From assembly GCF_004341205.1 (NCBI RefSeq), contig NZ_SLUL01000007.1, positions 83,417 through 147,416 of the forward strand: a stretch of 64,000 nucleotides of DNA, in the 5' to 3' direction. A program made the translations under genes and the position numbers. Of this stretch, positions 8,489 to 17,132 are shown in pieces. Below the pieces are notes generated by a model. That model made no database searches. It was not told the origin of the DNA and saw nothing but the letters and a program-made list of their open reading frames with translations. Position 1 is the first letter of the stretch. Each line of letters starts with the position of its first letter. The stretch is from Thermolongibacillus altinsuensis. GTDB taxonomy: Bacteria; Bacillota; Bacilli; Bacillales; Anoxybacillaceae.

Positions 8489-9760
8489 TTATTTCGCCTC
8501 AATTTCTTTATTGGCTGTTTCTTGTGCTTCTTTTAATGCTTCCGCTAATGGACGTTCACCTAAAAACGCGCTCACGAATTGGTTGTTAAAGTTATTCATA
8601 ATAATCGGCAAGTTCGTTCCGTTTTGCCATACGGTTGCGTACTCTGCACCTGCAACAAACACTTTACGAAGTTCGTCTTTGTCATAACCTAATTCAGCCG
8701 CAACAGACTTGCGTGTTGGCAATGTATATCCTTTGCTTGTCCAGATTTTCATTCCTTCTTTACCAGTTAAGAACGAAATCAATTTCCACGCCGCCTCTTT
8801 ATTCTTAGATGATGCGTTCATGACATAAGCAACGGTATACGCCATCGTTCTTTTTTGACCGTTAATCGTTGGCATTTCAGCTGTACCAAATTCGATATTC
8901 GGGAATGTTTCTTGTAAGAAATTAATCGCCCAGTTTCCTTCAATCACCATCGCCGCTTTTCCTTGGCCGAACATCTCACCGCCCCAGCTAGCGCCAACTT
9001 CGCTCGGTTGCGCTGCTGATTTATCTTTCAAGTGCATATCCACGATCGGCTGTAACGCCTCAACTACTTTCGGATCCGCAAAGCTTGCTTTATTATCCGT
9101 TACAACTTTGCCTCCTTTTGATTCAGCAATGTAGTAAAGACGCGCCAATTCTGGAGCGACACCGAAACCGTACACTTCTGTTCCTTTTGTTAACTTTTTC
9201 GCTGCTTCGCGAAGCTCATCCCATGTTTTCGGAACTTCTAATCCCGCTTCTTCAAACATTTTTTTGTTGTAAAATAATGCAAGTGTTGAGTAGTCTTTCG
9301 GGAATCCGTAAATTTTGCCGTCTTCTCCTTTGAATGCATCAAGTAAAGGCTTTTCAAAATCATTGATATCAAAATCATCTGTTACATATTGATCAAGCGG
9401 CTCTAATACGCCTGTTTCAATTAGAGCAGGAGCTTCAAACGCATCAAGATAAAAGACATCTGGACCTTCGCCGCCAATTAAACGAGTTTTAATCACATCC
9501 ATGTATTGTTCCGAAATGACTTCATACTTCACTTTAATGTTCGGATATTTTTTCTCAAACTCATCCAACGTTTGTTTAAGCAATTTTTGCTCCACTGGGT
9601 TGCCGCCCCAACCGGCTAACGTAACTTCAACTTTTTCATCAGCAGCTTGTTTGTCGCCTTCTTTTTCGGCTGCTTTTTCTCCACCGCTGCATCCAGTTAA
9701 AACGCTTCCAAAAAGCATAGTCGAAACACCAACAGTTGCCAACCATTTTTTCTTATTCAT
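8489..9760 (-). CDS. Extracellular sugar-binding lipoprotein
   Basis: 423 residues with a lipoprotein signal (lipobox LTGC at residue 23, followed by a Lys/Glu-rich linker). Family 1 solute-binding features include VTLAGWGGNPVEQKLLKQTL, GPDVFYLDAF, KIYGFPKDYSTLALFYNKKM and AAMVIEGNWAINF. It would capture the disaccharide outside the membrane and hand it to the MalF/MalG-type pair. Genetic linkage to a GH65 phosphorylase and beta-phosphoglucomutase points to maltose or a related glucose disaccharide. It is flanked by intercistronic hairpins on both sides. Confidence 0.88.
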   Translation of the reverse strand: MNKKKWLATVGVSTMLFGSVLTGCSGGEKAAEKEGDKQAADEKVEVTLAGWGGNPVEQKLLKQTLDEFEKKYPNIKVKYEVISEQYMDVIKTRLIGGEGPDVFYLDAFEAPALIETGVLEPLDQYVTDDFDINDFEKPLLDAFKGEDGKIYGFPKDYSTLALFYNKKMFEEAGLEVPKTWDELREAAKKLTKGTEVYGFGVAPELARLYYIAESKGGKVVTDNKASFADPKVVEALQPIVDMHLKDKSAAQPSEVGASWGGEMFGQGKAAMVIEGNWAINFLQETFPNIEFGTAEMPTINGQKRTMAYTVAYVMNASSKNKEAAWKLISFLTGKEGMKIWTSKGYTLPTRKSVAAELGYDKDELRKVFVAGAEYATVWQNGTNLPIIMNNFNNQFVSAFLGERPLAEALKEAQETANKEIEAK

Positions 9761-9797
9761 CCTGTAAAACCCCTTTCTTTTTTTGTGAAATCTATAG

Positions 9798-9816
9798 GAA
9801 GGGGGAGATCCCCTTC
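9798..9816 (-). promoter_or_regulatory. Intercistronic hairpin between pgmB and binding-protein gene
   Basis: GAAGGGG and CCCCTTC pair around a 5-nt loop. There is no T-run after it on the minus strand, so it is more likely an mRNA-processing or stability element than a terminator. Confidence 0.45.
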
Positions 9817-9822
9817 ATCTCG

Positions 9823-10494
9823 CTATTTTTGTTGAAAGGCTTTAAGAATGCTTTCGTAATTTAAGTCGGCTGTGCTCTCAACGATGTAATCAGCATCTTT
9901 CATCGCCTCTTTTGTGCCGACACCAACCGCGAACATGTTCGCGGCCTTAATGGCTTGAATGCCTGCTTCCGCATCCTCAACGCCTACACATTCAACGCAT
10001 GGTACACCGAGTTGCTGGGCAGCTGTCAGGAAAATTTCAGGATGCGGTTTGCTATGTTGAATGTTGGCTGCATCGACAATCGTGTCAAAGTAACCGCCGA
10101 TTTGCAGGCGCTCAATGACCGCAAAAGCGTTTTTGCTCGCTGAAGCCAGCCCGATTTTAATTCCTCGCTTCTTCAAATCTTCTAACAGCTCCGCAATTCC
10201 CGGAAGCAAATCATTTGGCGTAATCTTCTCAATAAGCTGTTTGTAGTGTTCATTTTTCTTTGCAGCCAGCGCCTCTTTCTCTTCTTTCGTATAGCGTTCG
10301 GCTTGATTGCCGAACGCTAAAATTCGCTCTAATGATTCCATGCGGCTGACACCTTTTAACTGTTCATTAAACTCGCGGTCGAAAAAGATGCCCAGCTCCT
10401 CCGCGAGCTGTTTCCAGGCTAAATAGTGATACTCTGCCGTATCGGTGATGACGCCATCTAAGTCGAAAATGAACGCGCTAATCTTTTTCGTCAT
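9823..10494 (-). CDS. pgmB: Beta-phosphoglucomutase
   Basis: 223 residues of the HAD superfamily. Motif I FDLDGVITDTAEYHYLAW (nucleophile and acid Asp), the cap-domain substrate motif KGVSRMESLERIL, motif II GLASASKN, and motif III GVEDAEAGIQAIKAA are all present. It converts beta-glucose 1-phosphate, the product of the adjacent GH65 phosphorylase, into glucose 6-phosphate. It lies 19 nt after that gene in the same operon. Confidence 0.93.
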   Translation of the reverse strand: MTKKISAFIFDLDGVITDTAEYHYLAWKQLAEELGIFFDREFNEQLKGVSRMESLERILAFGNQAERYTKEEKEALAAKKNEHYKQLIEKITPNDLLPGIAELLEDLKKRGIKIGLASASKNAFAVIERLQIGGYFDTIVDAANIQHSKPHPEIFLTAAQQLGVPCVECVGVEDAEAGIQAIKAANMFAVGVGTKEAMKDADYIVESTADLNYESILKAFQQK

Positions 10495-10513
10495 GTCTAT
10501 AAAAACCCTCTCT

Positions 10514-12856
10514 TTATGTTAATGGAATCGTTTTTTCATCGCTTACTTCGTGGATGGTGCCAAACACTTCAAACACAACTTTTTCGTTTTCGTTTGTTAC
10601 TTTTTTAACGTGAAGTGTTTCATGAGTGACCGTCACTTCAAGACGATCGCCGCGCCAATAAATCGGGAACACTAACTTTTTCCACTGTTTTGGCAATTTT
10701 GGATTGATGCGCAGCTTGCCATCTAACATGCGCACGCCGCCAAAACCGCACACGACAGATTGCCATATTCCGCCAATGGAAGCTGTATGCATGCCATGAT
10801 CAGATGATTTCATATTTGGGCCTAAGTCGATGCGAGCAGCGCGCTCAAATAATTCATACGCTAATTCGCGATCATCCATATCGCTTGCCAAAATGCAGTG
10901 TGTTGACAAGCTTAATGAAGAGTCGTGCAATGTTTTTGGCTCATAATAATTCCAGTTGGCTCGCTTCACTTCTTGCGAGAATTTATTTTCAAGCAAGTAG
11001 AACAACACCATAACGTCCGCTTGCTTAGAAACTTGAATATTGTTGACTTGCTCCATGTTGTAGTCTTCAAAGATCGTGCCGACTTGCGTTTGATTTTTAT
11101 ATTTCGTTAAATCGATAATTTGTTTTGTTAAATATGTGTCATCTTGCGGAATGACTAAATCTTCTTCGCGCGGTTGCGGCAAGTAAATTTTATCGACTTT
11201 TTCTGTCCACTTTTTGTATGCATCATCGAGATTTAATTTCTCGTTTAGCTTTTCTAAAATTTCTGGCCGATGTTGTTTTAACTCTTCATAGTAGCGAATC
11301 GCTGTTTGAATGTTCCAATGCGCCATATAGTTTGTAAATGCATTATTGTTGACATGTTCTTTATACTCATCTGGACCGATGACATCATTAATGTGGTATT
11401 CTTGCTTTTCCTCATTCCATTCAAGGCGACTCGCCCAGAACGTCGCTGTATCAAATAGCATTTCGTACCCGTAGCGATCCATAAAATCTTGATCGCCAGT
11501 GACTTGGTAATATTGCCATACGGCATAAGCGATATCGCTCGTAATATGTTGTTCAATAAATCCACACCAAATTTTTGTCGCCTTTCCTGTAACGATATCG
11601 ACCGCACCCCATTCAGGTGTCACTTCGTCACCAGTGAAAGCCGACTCCCACGGATACATCGCTCCTTCGTATCCGTTTGCCCGCGCTTTTCTTCTTGCCC
11701 CTTCAATGGTGTTATAGCGATATTCAAGCAAGCTGCGCGCCACTTTCGGGAACGTGTATGTAAAGAACGGAAGAATGAAAATCTCCGTATCCCAGAAAGA
11801 ATGTCCTTTGTATCCTTCTCCTGTTAATCCTTTTGCTGCAACACCGAAACGGTTATCATGGGCAGGCGTCATGATGATAAGATGATAGTGTGCAAAACGA
11901 ATCGCTAATTGATCGAAATCGTTTTCACTTTCAATGGTAATCTCCATCTCTTTCCAACGTTTTGCCCATTCCGAAACGTTTTCGGCAAACAGTTGATCGT
12001 ACCCTTTTTTCGCTTCTTCTTTTAGGTTGTTCAACGAATCTTCGCGTAATTGTTCAAGGCTATAGTTTTCATGATCGTATTCTTTATCGCGGCTTGTATA
12101 AACGTTTGAAATTTTTTCAAACGTCAACTTTTGCCCTTTTTGCAATTGGAATGTTGTTTCAATAAACACTTTGCGGCGACCCATCACCATACGCGGATCT
12201 TTTTCTATTTCCTCGCCATCAATCGCATAGCGATGTGTTGTGTTAAAGACAAAATCAATTTTTGATTCCGTTGTTTTTTGAAGCAGTTGCAAATATTTTT
12301 TATCAAAAATGCGCTTTTCTCCTTCATGGAAATGCTGCACTCCTGTGTTTGTCATCTGTCCGTTAATGCCTGAACCGATTTTAATTTCCGCATCGCTATT
12401 GAGCGCTGTCACTTCCATTTTCATTCCGATTAAATGCAAGTTTTTTAGCGATACAAATCGTCTAAATAAAAACTCGAATTGCTCACCACGGCGATTTTCC
12501 CAAATAACATGACGAATTAATTCTGCCGTTTTTACATTTAAATCGCGGCGATAGTGAATGATTTTTCCTTTTTCTAACGAAAATTTTTCACCGTTGATCC
12601 AAATGTCTAACTCAACAACGTCAGCAGCATTGGGCAATTCGGTTACTTCATATTCATCAAACTGATTAAATGTCCCAGCAATAAACAAGTTGCGCACTTG
12701 ACCTAAGTAAGACTCTTCTGTTGACGAACGAAGCCCCATATAACCATTTCCAAGCGCCATAATCGATTCGCATTTTCCAAGGTGATGCGGATTAAATTCC
12801 ACTTCAGAAACAATCCAGTTTTTATATTCTCCCGTCCCTAAGTCGTACCTTAGCAT
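10514..12856 (-). CDS. mapA: GH65 disaccharide phosphorylase, probably maltose phosphorylase
   Basis: 780 residues, the normal length of GH65 phosphorylases. Visible markers are the N-terminal beta-sandwich, GHSFWDTEIFILPFFTYT near 350, the general acid in VIGPDEYKEHVNNNAFTNYM near 490, and the phosphate-site region HTASIGGIWQSVVCGFGG near 700. Reaction: disaccharide plus phosphate gives beta-glucose 1-phosphate plus glucose. The family also includes trehalose, kojibiose and nigerose phosphorylases. Maltose is the favoured substrate from the maltose-type importer, but this is inference. First gene of the operon; a LacI-type operator lies at 12897. Confidence 0.88.
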   Translation of the reverse strand: MLRYDLGTGEYKNWIVSEVEFNPHHLGKCESIMALGNGYMGLRSSTEESYLGQVRNLFIAGTFNQFDEYEVTELPNAADVVELDIWINGEKFSLEKGKIIHYRRDLNVKTAELIRHVIWENRRGEQFEFLFRRFVSLKNLHLIGMKMEVTALNSDAEIKIGSGINGQMTNTGVQHFHEGEKRIFDKKYLQLLQKTTESKIDFVFNTTHRYAIDGEEIEKDPRMVMGRRKVFIETTFQLQKGQKLTFEKISNVYTSRDKEYDHENYSLEQLREDSLNNLKEEAKKGYDQLFAENVSEWAKRWKEMEITIESENDFDQLAIRFAHYHLIIMTPAHDNRFGVAAKGLTGEGYKGHSFWDTEIFILPFFTYTFPKVARSLLEYRYNTIEGARRKARANGYEGAMYPWESAFTGDEVTPEWGAVDIVTGKATKIWCGFIEQHITSDIAYAVWQYYQVTGDQDFMDRYGYEMLFDTATFWASRLEWNEEKQEYHINDVIGPDEYKEHVNNNAFTNYMAHWNIQTAIRYYEELKQHRPEILEKLNEKLNLDDAYKKWTEKVDKIYLPQPREEDLVIPQDDTYLTKQIIDLTKYKNQTQVGTIFEDYNMEQVNNIQVSKQADVMVLFYLLENKFSQEVKRANWNYYEPKTLHDSSLSLSTHCILASDMDDRELAYELFERAARIDLGPNMKSSDHGMHTASIGGIWQSVVCGFGGVRMLDGKLRINPKLPKQWKKLVFPIYWRGDRLEVTVTHETLHVKKVTNENEKVVFEVFGTIHEVSDEKTIPLT

Positions 12857-12896
12857 CGCAAACTTCCTTTCTATTAATTTACTAAAAAATCAAAAA

Positions 12897-12910
12897 CCGA
12901 AACGTTTCGG
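12897..12910. promoter_or_regulatory. LacI-family operator before the GH65 operon
   Basis: CCGAAACGTTTCGG is a perfect 14-bp palindrome with the central CG typical of LacI/GalR family sites. It lies 41 bp before the GH65 start, just after the LacI gene terminator. A near copy precedes the LacI gene itself. Confidence 0.72.
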
Positions 12911-12925
12911 AAAAGTTGTTTTTAA

Positions 12926-12948
12926 AAAGGGACTACATTCGTCCCTTT
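12926..12948 (-). terminator. Terminator of the LacI-family gene
   Basis: AAAGGGAC and GTCCCTTT pair around a 7-nt loop, with a T-run on the minus strand. It overlaps the stop codon of the repressor gene. Confidence 0.75.
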
Positions 12949-13961
12949 AGCAATTGATTCTTTTTTGTCGATTCGCGAACAATTAATTGCGTTCGAAGCA
13001 TGACGACTTTCGCTTCTTTTCCTTCAAGCATTTCGACTAACATGCTTGCGGCTTCATAGCCCATTTGAAATCTATTTTGCGCAATCGTTGTCAATGATGG
13101 AGAAACATATGAAGCTAACAAAATATCATCATAACCGACGACGGAAACATCATCCGGCACACTGAGCCCCATTTGTTTGAGCGCTTTCACCACGCCTAGC
13201 GCCATCAAATCGCTGGCGCAAAAAATAGCCGTGATTTCACGATGTTTACTAAAAAGCTCAAGCGCTTTTTTCTCCGCCACTTCTTCAGAAAATTCGCCGT
13301 TTACAATCCAATCATCGTTGATCGCTACATTCGCTTCTTCCATCGCTTGGCGAAAGCCTTCAAGCCTTTGTTTGCTTACGAACGCATAGTCATGCCCATT
13401 CATCATGGCAATGTTTTCATGCCCTAACTCGATTAAATGTTGGACTGCTTTTTTCGCCCCCAACACATTATCGGTCGTTACATAGCCAACTTTGTCCGAT
13501 TGAATCGGAATATCAATTAAAACGCAAGGAATATCGCTTTCCACTACCTCTGTTAAATACGGATCGTCCGTCTTAATGCCTTGAAGAATGACGCCATCGA
13601 CTCTTCGTTCCCGGCAAAGCTGGGAATACGTCTTCTCTCTTTGTTTTGTCGAATTTGTACTGAATAAAATTAAATCGTAGTCTGTTTTGGCGATATAATC
13701 GTTAATTCCCGTCAGCACCTCAAACGTAAAATTATCTTTTATCGCTGAATGATTCATTCCAGATACAAGCAATCCGATCGTTTTGGATTTGTTCATGACA
13801 AGACTGCGCGCTAGCGTATTCGGACTATAATTGAGTTGCTTAGCGATTTCGATAATTTTTTGGCGCGTTTTTTCACTGACATCAGGGTAACCATTTAATG
13901 CTCGCGATACCGTTGTAACAGAAACTCCAGCTACCTTCGCAATATCTTTAATTGTTGTCAC
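12933..13961 (-). CDS. LacI-family repressor of the disaccharide operon
   Basis: 342 residues from a GTG start with GGAGGAAGAA before it; this gives the canonical TIKDIAKVAGVSVTTVSRAL N-terminus, whereas an upstream ATG frame extends 38 residues with no family support. The helix-turn-helix is at 3-25, the hinge PNTLARSLVMNKSKTIGLLV near 50, and a periplasmic-binding-like sugar domain follows (VILQGIKTDD; FCASDLMALGVVKAL; VSVVGYDDILLASYVSPSLT). It is placed directly upstream of the GH65 operon on the same strand, with matching palindromes at both promoters. It most likely represses both until sugar is present. Confidence 0.87.
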   Translation of the reverse strand: MTTIKDIAKVAGVSVTTVSRALNGYPDVSEKTRQKIIEIAKQLNYSPNTLARSLVMNKSKTIGLLVSGMNHSAIKDNFTFEVLTGINDYIAKTDYDLILFSTNSTKQREKTYSQLCRERRVDGVILQGIKTDDPYLTEVVESDIPCVLIDIPIQSDKVGYVTTDNVLGAKKAVQHLIELGHENIAMMNGHDYAFVSKQRLEGFRQAMEEANVAINDDWIVNGEFSEEVAEKKALELFSKHREITAIFCASDLMALGVVKALKQMGLSVPDDVSVVGYDDILLASYVSPSLTTIAQNRFQMGYEAASMLVEMLEGKEAKVVMLRTQLIVRESTKKNQLLKGRM

Positions 13962-13971
13962 TTCTTCTTCC

Positions 13972-14030
13972 TCCAAAACGTTTCGGATTCTTTCTGATTG
14001 CATTTTAACGTATAATGAAAACGATTGCAA
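13972..14030 (-). promoter_or_regulatory. Promoter and operator of the LacI-family gene
   Basis: On the minus strand TTGCAA (14025-14030), a 17-nt spacer and TAAAAT (14002-14007) form a good sigma-A promoter. The near-palindrome TCCGAAACGTTTTGGA (13972-13987) follows just downstream, next to the ribosome site. This resembles the operator at 12897 and suggests autoregulation. Confidence 0.7.
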
Positions 14031-14117
14031 CAAAAAACGTGACATTTTTTGGCTGTTTTTTGAACAATCGTCCAAAAAACTTTTTCAGCAAATCGTATCG
14101 CCACTTTTTACATATCA

Positions 14118-14126
14118 TGCTATAAT
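14118..14126 (+). promoter_or_regulatory. Extended -10 promoter of the chemoreceptor gene
   Basis: TGCTATAAT is a consensus extended -10 element, 31 bp before the start codon at 14157. No clear -35 box is present. Confidence 0.5.
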
Positions 14127-14156
14127 TTTACTTAAAACAGTGAGGGGGGCTCTCGG

Positions 14157-15878
14157 ATGAGAAAAGGAAGAGCGATGTCGATTGGCCAAAAATATGGTAT
14201 CGTTTTCATTTTTACAACAACCCTTTTTGTTAGCGTTTTCATTTTTGTCGCCTTGCTTGTCAACAACTTAATGGGAGTTGTGAAACAAGTCGAACAAAAA
14301 AGTGATCAATCGATTTTAATAACAGAAATTGCCTCGCTTTTTAAACAAAAATATATTACCATTACCGACTATATTACAAACCCAAAACAAGAAACATTCC
14401 AACAATATGAACAACAGTCCACGTTGTTTCATGACAACATGAAACAATTGAAGCCGCATATGAAATCAGACGAAGCTAAAACCATTTATAAAGCGACGCT
14501 GCTAATGGATGAACAGTTAAATAAACTGTTTTCCGGTGAAATCCAACCGACTGTATTCGCCTATCGCAATCGCGGTGAGCAAATTGATGTTTTTCAGCAA
14601 ATTAGCTTGCAAAACAAAGCAGCGACCATTCGCGATATGAGTATTGAAAAGCTGGATCTGTTAAAAAAACTTGTGACCGAAGAACGACATAAACTAGTCA
14701 GCGAAATGGATCAAAAAACAAAACAAAATATGTTGATGATGATTATAACGATCATCGCTGCCATTTTACTATCGATCGTCTCACTCATAGCCGTGAGCAA
14801 AAAAATTAGCCGCAACTTGCGTGAAGCCGTTCATTTATGCAAAGAATTAGCGAGCGGAAACTTGCGCGCGAAGCGAATGAGCTATACGAAAAACGATGAA
14901 ATCGGACAAATTGCGTTAGCGATGAATGAGTTAGCTGATCATTTGCAACAATCGATTGAACAAATTCAAAAATCAGCGGAACATGTCAATGAAATGTCAC
15001 AGACGTTACGCATGAATGCAGAAACAACAACAGAAGCAAACGAACAAATTACACAAGCCATTTTACAAGTTTCAGCAGGTGCAGAAGAACAAGTAACGAT
15101 GTCTCAAAAAACAAATGAATCGGTTCATGCGATTTCAGATGAGCTAACGACTGTCATGATGCGCATGGAAGAAACGGTACAACTCACGACAAACACGACC
15201 GAACAAGTTCAACAAGGAGCGCAATTTGTTGAACAAACCATCGAACAAATGCGTCTCATTAATGATCAAATCGATCGTCTATCTACCGTCATTCAAACAT
15301 TGAATGAAAAATCGAAGGAAATTAACAAAATCGTTGGGTTCATCACCGACATTTCGGACCAAACAAATTTGCTTGCTTTAAACGCGGCCATCGAAGCGGC
15401 ACGCGCAGGTGAACATGGGAAAGGATTCGGCGTCGTCGCAGGAGAAGTGCGTAAACTAGCCGAACAAACAGCAGCCGCTGCTGGAAATATTCGCTCGATT
15501 CTCGAAGTATCACAGACGCAAACAGCAAACGCGGTCAACGTGATGAACGAGAGCAGTGAATCCTTTAAAAACGGAAATGTTCTCGTTTCACAAGTTGGGC
15601 ACATTTTCAAAAATTTATACTCATCCATTATGGATGTAAAAGAGCAAAGCCGAATGGTTTGTCAAGCTATTTTAAATGTGAATGAAAAAATGAAAACAAT
15701 GACCGAGGCGGCCGATCAAATTATCGATATTTCTGCTACATCCGCACAAAATATTGAACAAATTGCCGCAACAACAGAAGAGCAAAACGCGACGATGCAA
15801 GAATTGCTCGCTTCTTCCGAGGAACTTGCTAACACAGCAGAGCAATTAAAGCAATCGTTTGCACGTTTTAACATATAA
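14157..15878 (+). CDS. Methyl-accepting chemotaxis protein
   Basis: 573 residues. A transmembrane helix at about 12-37 is followed by an extracellular helical sensor (about 40-190), a second membrane helix near 195-215, a HAMP domain ([20 protein letters not shown]) and a long signalling coiled coil. The hairpin tip reads [20 protein letters not shown] then [20 protein letters not shown], the invariant receptor motif for CheA/CheW contact. GAGGGG precedes the ATG; an ATG at 14175 is also possible. The ligand cannot be told. Position between the sugar operon and the glycolate genes makes a sugar or small acid plausible. Confidence 0.9.
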   Translation: MRKGRAMSIGQKYGIVFIFTTTLFVSVFIFVALLVNNLMGVVKQVEQKSDQSILITEIASLFKQKYITITDYITNPKQETFQQYEQQSTLFHDNMKQLKPHMKSDEAKTIYKATLLMDEQLNKLFSGEIQPTVFAYRNRGEQIDVFQQISLQNKAATIRDMSIEKLDLLKKLVTEERHKLVSEMDQKTKQNMLMMIITIIAAILLSIVSLIAVSKKISRNLREAVHLCKELASGNLRAKRMSYTKNDEIGQIALAMNELADHLQQSIEQIQKSAEHVNEMSQTLRMNAETTTEANEQITQAILQVSAGAEEQVTMSQKTNESVHAISDELTTVMMRMEETVQLTTNTTEQVQQGAQFVEQTIEQMRLINDQIDRLSTVIQTLNEKSKEINKIVGFITDISDQTNLLALNAAIEAARAGEHGKGFGVVAGEVRKLAEQTAAAAGNIRSILEVSQTQTANAVNVMNESSESFKNGNVLVSQVGHIFKNLYSSIMDVKEQSRMVCQAILNVNEKMKTMTEAADQIIDISATSAQNIEQIAATTEEQNATMQELLASSEELANTAEQLKQSFARFNI

Positions 15879-15916
15879 TGCCCAATAATCGATGGCTTTT
15901 TTAAGAGGTGATCCGT

Positions 15917-17026
15917 GTGCTATTGCCCCATTTAGCGAAAAAGATTGTATCAGAAGTGCGGCGTTTGCTTGATGAAGATATTATTATCGTCGATACAAAC
16001 GGAATCATTATCGCCAGCACTGATTTGGAAAGATTAGGGAATTTTCATGAAGGCGCCTTTCTCGTATGCCAAGAAAAAAAGAAACGGATCATTACAAAAG
16101 AAGATGAGAGCCGATTGAAAGGTGTGAAAGCAGGTATTAATTTGCCAATCTTTTTCCATGGTGACGTCATCGGCGTCATCGGCATTACCGGGGATCCAAA
16201 AAAAGTTTCACAATATGGCGAGCTATTGAAGAAAATGACCGAATTGCTTATTCAAGAGAGCTATTACACGGAGCAGTTAGAACTCGAGTCGCGAGCGCTT
16301 GAAGCGTTCGTATTCGACTGGGTGCAACGGCGCGAGTGGTCAACCGTTTTTTATGAAAGGGCACAGCTATTCGGCATCGACCTTCATCTCCCAAGGCGCG
16401 TCATCGTCGGTGCATTTTTTAGCAAAAATGCATCGCTGCAAATCGATATATGGAAATATGTGAAAAAAGCGTGGAACGAACAAGGGGATGTGATTGTTCG
16501 CTGGGGGAACGACCGCTTTCTTATTTTGCAAACCGCTCACATTCATGAAAAAGAACGGATCGCAACAAAAATAAAACATTTGCAACATGCGCTTAGCGAA
16601 AAATATGGCATCCCCTTCTCTTTCGGCGTTGGAAAAATCGTTTCTGCGAAAAACGTTCATCTTTCCTACAAACAAGCGGAGCGTGCACTGCACGTCGCCA
16701 AACAGACAAATGCGATCATATTTGATGAAGATTTACGATTAGAAATGTGCCTAGAAGAAATTTCGTTGCCAACGCGTGAAGAATTTATAAAACGAACGAT
16801 CGAACCGCTTTTTAACGAACAAGAGTTGTTGGACACGCTACGCACATTTTTTGAGCATCATTTATCTTTAAAGCGAACCGCCCAAGCGCTACATATTCAT
16901 ATTAATACGCTTCACTACCGACTAAAAAAAATACAAGAATTAACGAATTTGAATATGAAACAAACAGAAGACTTAGTGACGCTTTATTTAGCGGTTCGTT
17001 TTTTAGATGAAAACACAAAAAAATAG
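15917..17026 (+). CDS. cdaR: CdaR-type sugar diacid/glycolate regulator
   Basis: About 369 residues. The N-terminal diacid-recognition domain is seen as IVDTNGIIIASTDLERLGNF and VIGVIGITGDPKKV. The C-terminal PucR-type helix-turn-helix is FFEHHLSLKRTAQALHIHIN and TLHYRLKKIQELTNLNM. The GTG at 15917 is preferred because AGAGGTGA sits 5 nt before it; the GTG at 15908 overlaps that ribosome site. Located directly upstream of glcD-glcF, as the related ysfB gene is beside ysfC-ysfD in B. subtilis, so it probably activates glycolate or glycerate use. Confidence 0.85.
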   Translation: MLLPHLAKKIVSEVRRLLDEDIIIVDTNGIIIASTDLERLGNFHEGAFLVCQEKKKRIITKEDESRLKGVKAGINLPIFFHGDVIGVIGITGDPKKVSQYGELLKKMTELLIQESYYTEQLELESRALEAFVFDWVQRREWSTVFYERAQLFGIDLHLPRRVIVGAFFSKNASLQIDIWKYVKKAWNEQGDVIVRWGNDRFLILQTAHIHEKERIATKIKHLQHALSEKYGIPFSFGVGKIVSAKNVHLSYKQAERALHVAKQTNAIIFDEDLRLEMCLEEISLPTREEFIKRTIEPLFNEQELLDTLRTFFEHHLSLKRTAQALHIHINTLHYRLKKIQELTNLNMKQTEDLVTLYLAVRFLDENTKK

Positions 17027-17028
17027 AT

Positions 17029-17042
17029 TGAAAACGTTTTAA
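17029..17042 (+). promoter_or_regulatory. cre-like or regulator palindrome before glcD
   Basis: TGAAAACGTTTTAA fits the catabolite-responsive element consensus except at one position and contains a perfect AAAACGTTTT palindrome. It directly follows the cdaR stop. CcpA control of glcDF is a reasonable guess. Confidence 0.35.
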
Positions 17043-17060
17043 TTTTATATTTTTATACAT

Positions 17061-17085
17061 AGCGGGTTTCCCTGCTTTTTTTTTA
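17061..17085 (+). terminator. Terminator after cdaR
   Basis: AGCGGG and CCTGCT (six pairs including one G-T) with a 4-nt loop, followed by a run of nine or more T. Confidence 0.7.
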
Positions 17086-17132
17086 TTCTTACATTACAAA
17101 TAAAGCAATTGATTACAGAGAGGGTGAACGGC

